Origin: Actinomycetota bacterium
GTDB taxonomy: Bacteria > Actinomycetota > Thermoleophilia > BMS3ABIN01
Assembly (NCBI GenBank): GCA_023382335.1
Contig: JAMCPM010000015.1
Coordinates: forward strand, 62,001 to 126,000
Reading direction: 5' to 3'
Length of the DNA: 64,000 nt
The notes below the pieces were generated by a model. It was given only the letters and a program-made list of their open reading frames with translations. It did not search any database and was not told where the DNA came from. Both the position numbers and the translations under genes were made by a program. This document shows positions 1-8,171 of the stretch, one piece after another; position 1 is the first letter of the stretch, and each line of letters starts with the position of its first letter.

Positions 1-103
1 GATATCCGCAGCACTCACGGCCAGCTGCGCCATACCCGGGTGATTACGGGGCGGGTCTGAGCAGGGGGCATATAAGACCAAGATTGATTAATTTGCAATA
101 TTA

Positions 104-117
104 TGTCAATATTGACA
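104..117. promoter_or_regulatory. 14-bp perfect palindrome upstream of the YCF48 protein
   Basis: TGTCAAT followed by ATTGACA forms a perfect palindrome about 25 bases before the GTG start at 140. Its position suits a dimeric repressor or activator site. No regulator for it is visible in the window, so the role is inferred from symmetry and position only. Confidence 0.3.
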
Positions 118-139
118 CTCCACATTTTCACGAACTAGG

Positions 140-2521
140 GTGTTTGACGTGGGTCGCAAAACAGTCCGAGTCTTCATAAGACACGCATTTCCCCGCAGGT
201 GTTTTAACCGGATAACGGTTGCGGCATTTGTCAGCGCGGCCATGTTGTCACTGATGGTAATGGCGGCGCCCGCCATGACCGTAGGCACAGCCACAGGCGA
301 CGGCAGCTGGCTCTGGCTGAATCCTTCCCCGCAGGGGAATCCCCTCAAGGCAGTATCCTTCATCGACGCCAATACCGGCTGGGCAGCCGGGGTAGCGGGA
401 ACAATCCTGAAGACGACTGATGGCGGAGCCACCTGGAGCACATCGGTGCCCTCGACAAACTGTCTTGGCATCGTCACCAGCGGCTGCAACCTGACCAGTA
501 TTTCTTTTATCGACTCTACCCACGGCGTAGCAGTCGGCGAATATGGAACCATATGGAAGACGGCAGACGGCGGATCGACCTGGGCCGCGCGGACATTACC
601 CTCCACCGGCTGCAGCGCTTTGCCGGGAGGTTCATGTGCGACCGTGCTGCTGGCCAGCGTGCAGTTCATCGACGCCTCTAACGTCGTGGCGGTTGGCGCC
701 GGCTACGGATTTTATTCCGCTGACGGCGGCACGACCTGGAACGTGGCCAGCGGTATCGATCCGACGGTCACCATCGATTCGGTATCCATGACCGGAACCA
801 ACGGCTATGCCGTGGGTTCCTTCGGAGCTATCTATCAGACAACCGACTCCGGCCACACCTGGCCGGTGAAGATGGTTTCGCCGGTGGCGCTCAATGAGAT
901 CCGGGCCGTTTACACGGCTGACGCTACCCACGCCTTTGCCATCTCGGGTAGCCAGCTGCTGAGGACGACCGACGGCCTGACCTGGACCGCCAGCAGCGGC
1001 CTTTCCGCCCAACTCTACGGGCTGACGGTCTCCGGCAACGATCTTGTAGTCACCGGAACCAGCGGCACCATCCTCAAGAGGACATCGGCAACCAACTGGA
1101 CAGACCCTATCGCCACCGTGGCGTCGGGCATGACCGCATCCGTTTCCGGAACTACCAGCCTGCTGTTTGACGTCGTTTACGCCGGGGGCTCAGCGTATGC
1201 CAGCGGCGACGCCGGCGCTGTCGTCAAATCCATCGACTCCGGCGCCACCTGGACTCTCAAGGCCGGTGGAAACTCCAAGAGCTTCATGAGTTCCAGCTTC
1301 GTCAATGACTCCACTGGCTGGGTGACCGGCCGCGACGGCACGGTTTTGAAAACAACCGACTCCGGCGCCACCTGGACCAGCGACAGGGCGGGCATCGCCA
1401 CCGGAACGACGCTGCAGGCGGTACAGTTCCTTGACGCCAGCACCGGTTTCACCGCCGGCTATTATGGCGCCAGCGGCGTCATCTACAAATATTCAGCTGG
1501 GACCTGGGCGCCAATGACCATGCCTGCGGGAGTCTCGCAGATATGGGGATTGCACATGGTCGATCCTACCCATGGCTGGGCAGTCGGCTTCCCCGGCACG
1601 GGCGCCACTACGGGAGTAGCCCTGAAGACCGTTGACGGCCAGAACTGGGTTTTTGACGCAGCCGGCCTGGGCGCCAATATCCAGCTCTACAGCGTCGACT
1701 CTACCTCAGCGGCCAACGCCTGGGCTGTCGGCCAGAACACGATCACCCGCAAGGGCGTTGTCGCCAGATACAGCGGCGGCGTCTGGACTGTCACGGAAAA
1801 GACCGAGCTCAACGGTATGCAATCGATCGACATGGTCAACGACCTCACCGGCTTCTTTGCCGCATATGGGCCGCCCTCAGGCACCAATTACGGCGACGGT
1901 AAGGTATACAAGACCACCGATGGCGGGCTCACATGGAATAACACAGCCCTGAGCACTACACATGTAATGGCCGCGACGGCTTTCATTGACGCCAACACCG
2001 GCTACGTCGCCGGCGGCGAGGGCCGCGTTTTCAAGACTGTCAACGGCGGCGCTACCTGGACGCTCGAGAGCCTGGGTTCCGGCTCCCGCATGTTCTCGAT
2101 CTCAATCGTGCCTTCGATCAATTCGCTCACCGGGTATGTGGCCTACACCAGTGGTGATAGCGCCTCGATACTGCGCACTCCCATGTGCACCGGCGGCAAG
2201 CCCAACCTTTCACTGCGCAATACGGGCACCTACTGGGCCAGTTACTCCGATTACACCTGGCGCACGCTGAGCGTTGATTATAGTTTGACAAATAGCAGCA
2301 CGGCGACGGCATATGCGGTGAGCATCACCGGTTCCTCGGCCAATAATGGAGTCGTGCTCGACAGCTCCTCACCGATGCCGATGTCCCTGGGAGATATCGT
2401 CGCCGGCGGCTCTCAACCGCTGACACTGAAATATTCCGTTCCCGATGGACTCACCAGCTTCAAGGCCTACAACCTGGCCTCGGCCCAGGACGGCTGCGGC
2501 GGCACCTATACCTATCCCTAG
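140..2521 (+). CDS. Secreted YCF48/BNR-type beta-propeller protein with C-terminal adhesion-like module
   Basis: A 793-residue exported protein. A basic N-terminus is followed by a hydrophobic segment at about residues 27-48 (VAAFVSAAMLSLMVMAAPAM), consistent with a signal peptide. From about residue 60 to 680 it consists of many repeats of the type GWAAGxxGTILKTTDGGATW, the signature of YCF48/photosynthesis-system-II-assembly-factor-like beta-propellers, which in anaerobes are usually surface proteins of unknown ligand. The last ~105 residues (from about 2203) form a separate module with WASYSDYTWRTLSVDYSL and a CGGTYTYP end. That module recurs at the C-terminus of the phosphatase at 31569-33104. 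The start is a GTG; an internal start closer to the hydrophobic stretch is possible. Downstream, 2522-2816 holds no gene I can support. Confidence 0.8.
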   Translation: MFDVGRKTVRVFIRHAFPRRCFNRITVAAFVSAAMLSLMVMAAPAMTVGTATGDGSWLWLNPSPQGNPLKAVSFIDANTGWAAGVAGTILKTTDGGATWSTSVPSTNCLGIVTSGCNLTSISFIDSTHGVAVGEYGTIWKTADGGSTWAARTLPSTGCSALPGGSCATVLLASVQFIDASNVVAVGAGYGFYSADGGTTWNVASGIDPTVTIDSVSMTGTNGYAVGSFGAIYQTTDSGHTWPVKMVSPVALNEIRAVYTADATHAFAISGSQLLRTTDGLTWTASSGLSAQLYGLTVSGNDLVVTGTSGTILKRTSATNWTDPIATVASGMTASVSGTTSLLFDVVYAGGSAYASGDAGAVVKSIDSGATWTLKAGGNSKSFMSSSFVNDSTGWVTGRDGTVLKTTDSGATWTSDRAGIATGTTLQAVQFLDASTGFTAGYYGASGVIYKYSAGTWAPMTMPAGVSQIWGLHMVDPTHGWAVGFPGTGATTGVALKTVDGQNWVFDAAGLGANIQLYSVDSTSAANAWAVGQNTITRKGVVARYSGGVWTVTEKTELNGMQSIDMVNDLTGFFAAYGPPSGTNYGDGKVYKTTDGGLTWNNTALSTTHVMAATAFIDANTGYVAGGEGRVFKTVNGGATWTLESLGSGSRMFSISIVPSINSLTGYVAYTSGDSASILRTPMCTGGKPNLSLRNTGTYWASYSDYTWRTLSVDYSLTNSSTATAYAVSITGSSANNGVVLDSSSPMPMSLGDIVAGGSQPLTLKYSVPDGLTSFKAYNLASAQDGCGGTYTYP

Positions 2522-2816
2522 TCGGCATCCGCCGCGCCTGAAGCAACCGCGTTTTCTCACAATTTCCCGCTGCGCCTGAACTTTCCGCCTTAATACCCGT
2601 CGCACTCCCATATCTTAGCCGGCGGATTCTGCCCGTGGTAACTGACCATTAGAGTTTTCTGTCGAGTTCGGAAGAGAGCAATAAAGAAGAAGAGGCCGGT
2701 GAAGAGAAAGAAAGCGGTAGCGAGCTTGCTTGCCAGGATAGGCGCTATTCTTGCCCTGGCCTCCATTTTTCAGACCGGCGGCTCCGTAATATTTGCGGGA
2801 ACAGCCGTGAGCCGGA

Positions 2817-3854
2817 TTAAATCACTTGATGATTGTGATCGTTTGCGGCGATGTCCCTGGCGGCCTCGTCGGTTGCTTTGCGCAGCGACGCGAAGCTGAT
2901 GCCCTCTTCGGCGAAGAAGCCGAGCCCATAGGCAATGCCGACCGACGTTTCGATCACAGCCACCCCAATCCCGTAGGCGAAGCCAAGCGAATAGCTGACG
3001 CCGTAGTTTATAAGGGAAAGGGCGATCGCCGCCTGGGTAAGGCCGACGTTGCCGGTCCAGAGCGGAAGTATCGTGACGATATTCATCAGGATCAGGACCT
3101 GCGCCGCGGCCGAAATCGGCAAATCGATATTGAAAGCGAACATCGCCGACCAGACCGCGAGCAGCTGGCACAACCAGCCGAGGATCTGAAAGACCGCCGC
3201 CAGGGCGCTGGCCCGCGGCGAGCGTAGCGCCGCCAGGCCCCGCTCGAGGAAGCCTATCGCCCGGCGGAGCGGTCCGAGCTTGTCGAAGCTGTAGCTACGA
3301 TAGCCCAGAAAGGCGATGGTCAGGCCTGTCAGAAAGATCGCAACGCCGATCCCTATAGCCGTCAGGATGCTGGAATATGCCCAGACGGGAAGTTCCGCGG
3401 CGAGGATTACCCAGATGGCGAGCGAGATCGCGGGGACAAGGTCCAGCAGCCTGTGTGCGATCACCGTTCCGAAAAGAGTAGGCCAAAGTCCACGGCGATT
3501 CTCGAGTTTTCGATGCAGCACCGCGACTCGCGCAAACTCGCCAACCCAGCCGGGCAGCAGGGCATTTGCCATCAGCCCGACGGAGAAGGCTGACAGCGCA
3601 GTGCTATAGCGGATACGGATTCCGGCCAGTGCCTGGCCGAGGATCGACCACCAGCTTAGCGCTCTGATAAGAACGGAAAGGACGTTGAGGACGATTGCGG
3701 CGAGCACCCACTGCCAGCTCACATCGGCAAAAGCCTGACCGACCTCCGACCAGTTCGGGCCGCGGAACCACAGGAGCAGGCCGACGCCGATCGCCGCGAT
3801 CAGTACCAGGATGACTCGTACGCTCCACCTATGCGGCAGATGCGGCGGATTCAT
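2817..3854 (-). CDS. UPF0104 / lysylphosphatidylglycerol-synthase-TM family membrane protein
   Basis: A 345-residue integral membrane protein with about eight hydrophobic segments, beginning MNPPHLPHRW and a first helix at VILVLIAAIGVGLLLWF. The pattern WSEVGQAFADVSWQWVLAAI, RALSWW and the later PLWTGNVGLTQAAIAL is typical of the UPF0104 family (flippase-like membrane domain also found in MprF). I place the start at 3854 because a longer reading would extend about 140 bases into the upstream glycosyltransferase; this start overlaps it by only 26 bases, which suggests translational coupling. With the GT4 gene it probably forms a two-gene operon in glycolipid synthesis or transport. Function beyond family is inferred. 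Confidence 0.8.
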   Translation of the reverse strand: MNPPHLPHRWSVRVILVLIAAIGVGLLLWFRGPNWSEVGQAFADVSWQWVLAAIVLNVLSVLIRALSWWSILGQALAGIRIRYSTALSAFSVGLMANALLPGWVGEFARVAVLHRKLENRRGLWPTLFGTVIAHRLLDLVPAISLAIWVILAAELPVWAYSSILTAIGIGVAIFLTGLTIAFLGYRSYSFDKLGPLRRAIGFLERGLAALRSPRASALAAVFQILGWLCQLLAVWSAMFAFNIDLPISAAAQVLILMNIVTILPLWTGNVGLTQAAIALSLINYGVSYSLGFAYGIGVAVIETSVGIAYGLGFFAEEGISFASLRKATDEAARDIAANDHNHQVI

Positions 3855-5016
3855 TCTGAAGTTCTTGCTGTTGCTGTGAAGGTTGAAGTAGCCGGTCATA
3901 AAGCATAGCCAGGCGCCTGGCGATCTGCTCCCACGAATAATATCTCTGCGCCAGCTCGCGGGCATTGGCGCCGCAGGCGGCGCGGCGCGGTTCATCCGCG
4001 AGAAAGTCGATCACAGCGTCGGCAAGCCTGTCGGCGTCGCCCGAGGCGACAAGCATTCCGGCTTCAGGCTTCACGATGGCGCGGTAACCGGGTATGTCGG
4101 AAGCGATCACCGGGGTTGCGCAGCCAAAAGCCCGTGTCAGGACCATGCCGAAGCTTTCGTTGCCAAGGGAAGGGGCCACCAGCACTTTGGCACTCAGCAG
4201 CTCCTGCGTCAAAACCTGGTTACTGACCGACCCGAGCAAATCGACTCTCCCTTGAGGAAGGCTGAGCCGCTTTTGCAGTTTCCCGACGGCAACCGGATCG
4301 GCCCCGATCACCCTCAACCGTGCTCCGGTGGCTTCGCTTATTCGCGGCCAGGCTCGAAGAAGCACCTGCAGACCCTTGCGATGGTCGTAGCGGCCGACAA
4401 AAACGATACGGTTCAATCGTCTCCCGGCGTAAACCCCCGGAGGCAGAGGCGTTCCGTTGGGAATGATCTCGTAATCTCCGGGGAAGAACCGCTGGGCCGT
4501 TTCCCGGGCAACGGGAGAAACGGCTATTCGCGCGTCGAGCCTGTCGATCAGTGAACCGTATAAAGGCTTGCAGACTTTCAGTAATGGCAGACTTCCCGAA
4601 GCATGGAAGGTGCCCACCAGGGGCGCCTTCGCCGCCAAAATGGCGGACATGCAAGGAACCGGCATGCACGGTTCGTGCAGATGTAGAAGGTCGAAGTCTT
4701 CCTTGGCGAGGATGCGGCGCAAACGGAAGTGGGCCGCAGGATTGACAATCACATTGGCCAGCGAGCCGTTGCTGGGGATGACGACGGTGTGGCCGAGCGG
4801 GATGATATCGGCCGGAGGGCGCCCGTCCCTGCCAAGGCGCATGTGCAGCATCCGGGTCATCGGGCCGGGAGGGTCGAGGCCGACGATAGTCCGCGTCTCG
4901 ATCCCGAGCCTCTGCAGTGCCCGTGCCTGCTGGTCGGCATGGTCGATCACGCCGCCGCGGTAGGACCATGAATAGGGAACGAGGATGCCGACTTTCATGT
5001 CATGATGTGCGCTCAT
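3829..5016 (-). CDS. GT4 glycosyltransferase, PimA-like
   Basis: A GT-B fold glycosyltransferase of about 395 residues. The N-terminus carries VGILVPYSWSYRGGVIDHA, the glycine-rich GGV-H loop seen in phosphatidylinositol mannosyltransferases, then LLHLHEP and GTFHASG. The C-terminal half has VFVGRYDHRKGLQVLL and SLGNESFGMVLTRAFGCATP, the E-x7-E nucleotide-sugar-binding motif of family GT4. Two starts are possible, 5052 (GTG) and 5016 (ATG, MSAHHDMKVG); I prefer 5016. It is cotranscribed with the UPF0104 protein downstream and divergent from a second UPF0104 gene. A role in polar glycolipid (PIM-like) synthesis is inferred; donor and acceptor cannot be read from sequence. Confidence 0.8.
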   Translation of the reverse strand: MSAHHDMKVGILVPYSWSYRGGVIDHADQQARALQRLGIETRTIVGLDPPGPMTRMLHMRLGRDGRPPADIIPLGHTVVIPSNGSLANVIVNPAAHFRLRRILAKEDFDLLHLHEPCMPVPCMSAILAAKAPLVGTFHASGSLPLLKVCKPLYGSLIDRLDARIAVSPVARETAQRFFPGDYEIIPNGTPLPPGVYAGRRLNRIVFVGRYDHRKGLQVLLRAWPRISEATGARLRVIGADPVAVGKLQKRLSLPQGRVDLLGSVSNQVLTQELLSAKVLVAPSLGNESFGMVLTRAFGCATPVIASDIPGYRAIVKPEAGMLVASGDADRLADAVIDFLADEPRRAACGANARELAQRYYSWEQIARRLAMLYDRLLQPSQQQQELQNESAASAA

Positions 5017-5113
5017 ATCTGTACCATTACCCGTTTGCACGGGATTTCGCACCGATCTGACGATTTTGCACTGTCACACCGCCGGCCCCTTTGCTAAACT
5101 CAAAAGGATGGCC

Positions 5114-6052
5114 ATGCAGTCACTTCTTCATCCTCTCAATTCCACACTCGACCGTTTGCTGGCGCTGGACGCACGCTGGCTTGCGGTGGCCGTAATTTTC
5201 CAGGTAGCAATTCTTGTCTTTCGCTCGTCGGCATGGAGGGCGGTGCTAAGGCAGGCTTATCCCCACACACGGATCAGCCTGAAAGATGTCGTTGCTTCGT
5301 ACGCGGCCGGGGTGGCCCTCAACGACTATACCCCGGCTCGCGCCGGCGAGGTGCTCAAAGTCGCATTGCTGCGTATGCGGTTGTCGGGCAGTTCCCTTCC
5401 CGCCGTAGCAGCTTCCAGCTCCGTGATCCTGGCGTTCGATCTGGTCGTGGGCGTGGCGCTTACCGTCGCGGCCTGGGCTTTTGGCGTGATGCCGGCGCTG
5501 CCTCAACTCTCTCTTACAACAGGTCTGGTTGCGCTATCGATCGTTGCTGCCGGCGTTGCAGTGCTGGCGGCATCGCCGCGCCTGCGCGCGCGTATCAGGG
5601 AGGGAGGGGCAATCCTTGCACATCCGGGAACATACATGCGGCGGGTGGTTCCGGCGCAACTGGGTGCATGGGTGTGCCGGACCGGTGTCGCCTTCGCACT
5701 TCTGGCGGCATTTGGCCTGCCTGCCACGTTCATGCTGGCGGGCCTGGTTGTTATCGCGACCAGCGTTTCCAGCCTGGTGCCCACACCGGGCGGCGCCGGC
5801 GCCCAGCAGGTGCTGGTGGTCTACGTCCTGCAGCATACCGCGGCCGCATCGGTTGTCCTGTCTTTTTCCATTGGCATGCAGGTGGGGTTGACCGCCATGA
5901 ATACACTGGTCGGCATCGCCGGCCTCATCGTCGTCTTCGGCTCATTCCGGCCGGCGGTCATCCGGGCGGGGCTTCGCGTCGCTCGCGAGAAAGAAGACGA
6001 TAGCCGCCTGAGCGTCGAGCTATTCAGCCAGGTGCATCGGCACGCTGGTTGA
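5114..6052 (+). CDS. Second UPF0104 family membrane protein
   Basis: A polytopic membrane protein of 312 residues. The motif NDYTPARAGEVLKVALLR, followed by VPTPGGAGAQQ, is characteristic of UPF0104/LPG-synthase-TM proteins. The start at ATG 5114 is chosen because AAAGGA lies about six bases upstream; earlier in-frame codons lack a ribosome-binding site. It diverges from the GT4 gene across about 100 bases, so a shared promoter region is likely. Its last 33 bases overlap the end of the convergent transporter gene at 6020-7837. The two UPF0104 proteins here are only distantly alike and probably handle different lipid-linked substrates. Confidence 0.75.
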   Translation: MQSLLHPLNSTLDRLLALDARWLAVAVIFQVAILVFRSSAWRAVLRQAYPHTRISLKDVVASYAAGVALNDYTPARAGEVLKVALLRMRLSGSSLPAVAASSSVILAFDLVVGVALTVAAWAFGVMPALPQLSLTTGLVALSIVAAGVAVLAASPRLRARIREGGAILAHPGTYMRRVVPAQLGAWVCRTGVAFALLAAFGLPATFMLAGLVVIATSVSSLVPTPGGAGAQQVLVVYVLQHTAAASVVLSFSIGMQVGLTAMNTLVGIAGLIVVFGSFRPAVIRAGLRVAREKEDDSRLSVELFSQVHRHAG

Positions 6053-7837
6053 CACAACGCCATGTTTGAAAAGCAGGATGCCCTTGATCAGCAAGGCTGT
6101 CTGGTTGTGCAAGATGTGATGCCACCATTTTGACGGCACGAACTCCGGCAGGATGACGGTGATGACGCCATTCTTGTGGACTTCCCGCACGCCGCTGATG
6201 TAGTCCATGAGAGGTTCTATCACCGACCGGTACTCAGATTCCAGCACCACCAGGGGCACCTCGATGCCGAACTTCTCCCATTTGGCCTTGAGCTTCTGAG
6301 TCTCAACCGGGTCGAAACAAACATATACCGCCACTACGTCGTCTGACAGAACCCTGGCATAGCGAAGGGCGCCGAGCACCGCCCGCTGCAGGCCCGATAC
6401 CGGCACGATAACGGTGTGATGATCGAACTCCGGCTCCTCTTCGACGGACTCAAGCGATAGTTGCTTCGCCACCGAGCGATAATGCCTCTTCACTTTGAGC
6501 GCCAGCCCCACGATCACCGGGATGGCGATGATAACGATCCAGGCGCCATAAATGAACTTGGTGCCCGTGATAACAACGACGACCACAGCCGTTGTCACCG
6601 CCCCGAAACCATTGATCGACATCTTTGCCCGCCACAGCCTGCCGCGCTCACGCAGCCAGTGGAGCACCATGCCGGTTTGTGACAGTGTGATCGCCAGGAA
6701 TACTCCCACGGCATACAGCGGTATCAACGAATGTGTCTCCCCCCGGAAGATTATGATCAGGATCGCCGCGAACACCCCAAGCAGGACGATTCCATTGGAA
6801 AACACGAGACGGTCGCCGCGGCTGCTCAGTTGCCTGGGCATGAAGCCGTCGGACGCCATCACCGAAGAAAGGCGCGGAAAGTCCTGGAACGATGTGTTTG
6901 CCGCCAGGACAAGGATGAGGGCCGTGACTGCCTGGATCAGGTAATAGATAAGCCCGCGGGAGAAGACAGCCTCCGCCAGTTGCGAAAGCATCGTCTGATT
7001 GTCGACGGGCAGGACATGGTATAGCTCGGCCAGATAAGAAATGCCCACGAACATGATGCCGAGCAGCGCCGCCATTACCAGCAAGGTCTGACTTGCGTTT
7101 CTGGCCTCTGGCGGCTGGAATGCCTTGACCCCGTTGGAGACGGCCTCGATGCCGGTGACCGCCGCGCAGCCGGAAGCGAATGCCCGCAAGACGACGAACA
7201 GTGCGATGTAGCTGCCAGTGGACTCAAGCGACTGGGCGGAGGAAGGCGCCGGAGGCGCGCCCATGGCGCTTCTGATGATGCCGACGACGATCAGGGCGAG
7301 AATACTGGCAACGAACAGGTACGTGGGGGCGGAAAAGATCTTGCCCGCTTCACGTACGCCGCGCAGGTTGCCAAGCATGAGAATGACGATGGCCAGCAGA
7401 CAGATCTCGATGCGGAATTCAAACAGCGACGGAACCGCCGAGGTTATGGCGGCCACACCGGCGGTCACACTAACGGCTACCGTAAGCACGTAATCGATCA
7501 GCAGCGCCGCACCGGCGACAAGCCCGGTTTTTACTCCCAGATTATCCTTGGCAACGATATAGGAGCCGCCGCCGGACGGATATGCGTGGATCGTCTGGAA
7601 ATAGGAGATCGCGATTATTGCCAGCAGGCCGGAGATCGCCAGCGAGATCTCCAGTGAAAGGTGAAGCAGTGCAGGACCGGCGATGGCGAGCGCAAGCATG
7701 ATCTCCTCGGTGGCGTATGCGGCCGAGGAGAGGTTATCCGAAGCGAAAATCGCCAGCCCGGTGACCTTCGACAGGCGCTCGTGCTTCTCGCGCACTGATT
7801 CGATCGGTTGACCGATCAGAAAACTCTTGATTGACAT
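6020..7837 (-). CDS. kimA: KimA-like APC-superfamily potassium importer
   Basis: A 605-residue transporter, matching the length of Bacillus subtilis KimA. Residues 1-40 are cytosolic (SVREKHERLSKVTGLAIF), then FASDNLSSAAYATEEIML matches the KimA substrate-site helix with its Asp and Tyr. About twelve membrane helices follow, with AYPSGGGSYIVAKDNLG typical of APC permeases. A C-terminal cytosolic domain (from HHTVIVPVSGLQRAVLGAL) resembles the USP-like domain that dimerises KimA. KimA imports K+ and is shut down by cyclic di-AMP. The riboswitch and terminator immediately upstream support this assignment over a generic amino-acid permease. The start at 7837 is the first Met before the conserved region; an upstream extension to 7924 would cross the terminator. 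Confidence 0.8.
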   Translation of the reverse strand: MSIKSFLIGQPIESVREKHERLSKVTGLAIFASDNLSSAAYATEEIMLALAIAGPALLHLSLEISLAISGLLAIIAISYFQTIHAYPSGGGSYIVAKDNLGVKTGLVAGAALLIDYVLTVAVSVTAGVAAITSAVPSLFEFRIEICLLAIVILMLGNLRGVREAGKIFSAPTYLFVASILALIVVGIIRSAMGAPPAPSSAQSLESTGSYIALFVVLRAFASGCAAVTGIEAVSNGVKAFQPPEARNASQTLLVMAALLGIMFVGISYLAELYHVLPVDNQTMLSQLAEAVFSRGLIYYLIQAVTALILVLAANTSFQDFPRLSSVMASDGFMPRQLSSRGDRLVFSNGIVLLGVFAAILIIIFRGETHSLIPLYAVGVFLAITLSQTGMVLHWLRERGRLWRAKMSINGFGAVTTAVVVVVITGTKFIYGAWIVIIAIPVIVGLALKVKRHYRSVAKQLSLESVEEEPEFDHHTVIVPVSGLQRAVLGALRYARVLSDDVVAVYVCFDPVETQKLKAKWEKFGIEVPLVVLESEYRSVIEPLMDYISGVREVHKNGVITVILPEFVPSKWWHHILHNQTALLIKGILLFKHGVVSTSVPMHLAE

Positions 7838-7867
7838 TATTGTTCCCAGGTCATGGCAATCAGAGCA

Positions 7868-7893
7868 ATAAAAAACCGCCAGCAAGCAGCGGT
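7868..7893 (-). terminator. Intrinsic terminator of the kimA leader (riboswitch expression platform)
   Basis: On the minus strand ACCGCTG pairs with TGGCGGT around a five-base loop (seven pairs including two GU), followed at once by a run of six T. It lies between the riboswitch aptamer and the kimA start, where a ligand-controlled terminator is expected. Confidence 0.75.
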
Positions 7894-7928
7894 CGATTAC
7901 GGCCTCTGTGGATTGCCCTTTCAATTAT

Positions 7929-8058
7929 GCCTACGAGGTTAGCTGTCGGGCTCGGGCCTGAAAGTACCCTGCCAGTGGCGGCTTTAACAATGAAGACTGC
8001 CACTGGGTTCGCCCCTGAAACTCGGTTCCCCCGCATCCGCCAACTTGCGGATCTCGGC
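7929..8058 (-). promoter_or_regulatory. Cyclic di-AMP riboswitch (ydaO-yuaA class)
   Basis: The minus-strand leader of the transporter contains the hallmark segments of the c-di-AMP aptamer in order: GATCCGC/GCGGAT hairpin, GGGGGAACC, CAGGGGCGAAC, then TTTCAGGCCCGAGCCCGAC and AGCTAACCTCGTAGGC. GCC near the 5' edge closes with GGC at the 3' edge to form P1. In this class c-di-AMP binding usually favours the terminator and turns the gene off. The placement before a KimA-like K+ importer agrees with the known regulation of kimA. Edges are approximate. Confidence 0.88.
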
Positions 8059-8171
8059 TACAACCTATATGTATTTTGAGATTATAGTCCTGTCTGAAAT
8101 GCGGCGCAAGGCAAGCCGGGAAAGCTTTGGCAATGCCGGTAATAAGAGAATCCAAATGGTAATATCTAATA

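Noticed and set aside
2699-2899. Open frame with a signal-peptide-like start between the YCF48 gene and the UPF0104 gene
   Set aside because: More than a third of it lies antisense to the 3' end of the UPF0104 gene, it resembles no family, and the tail is Arg/Cys-rich noise.
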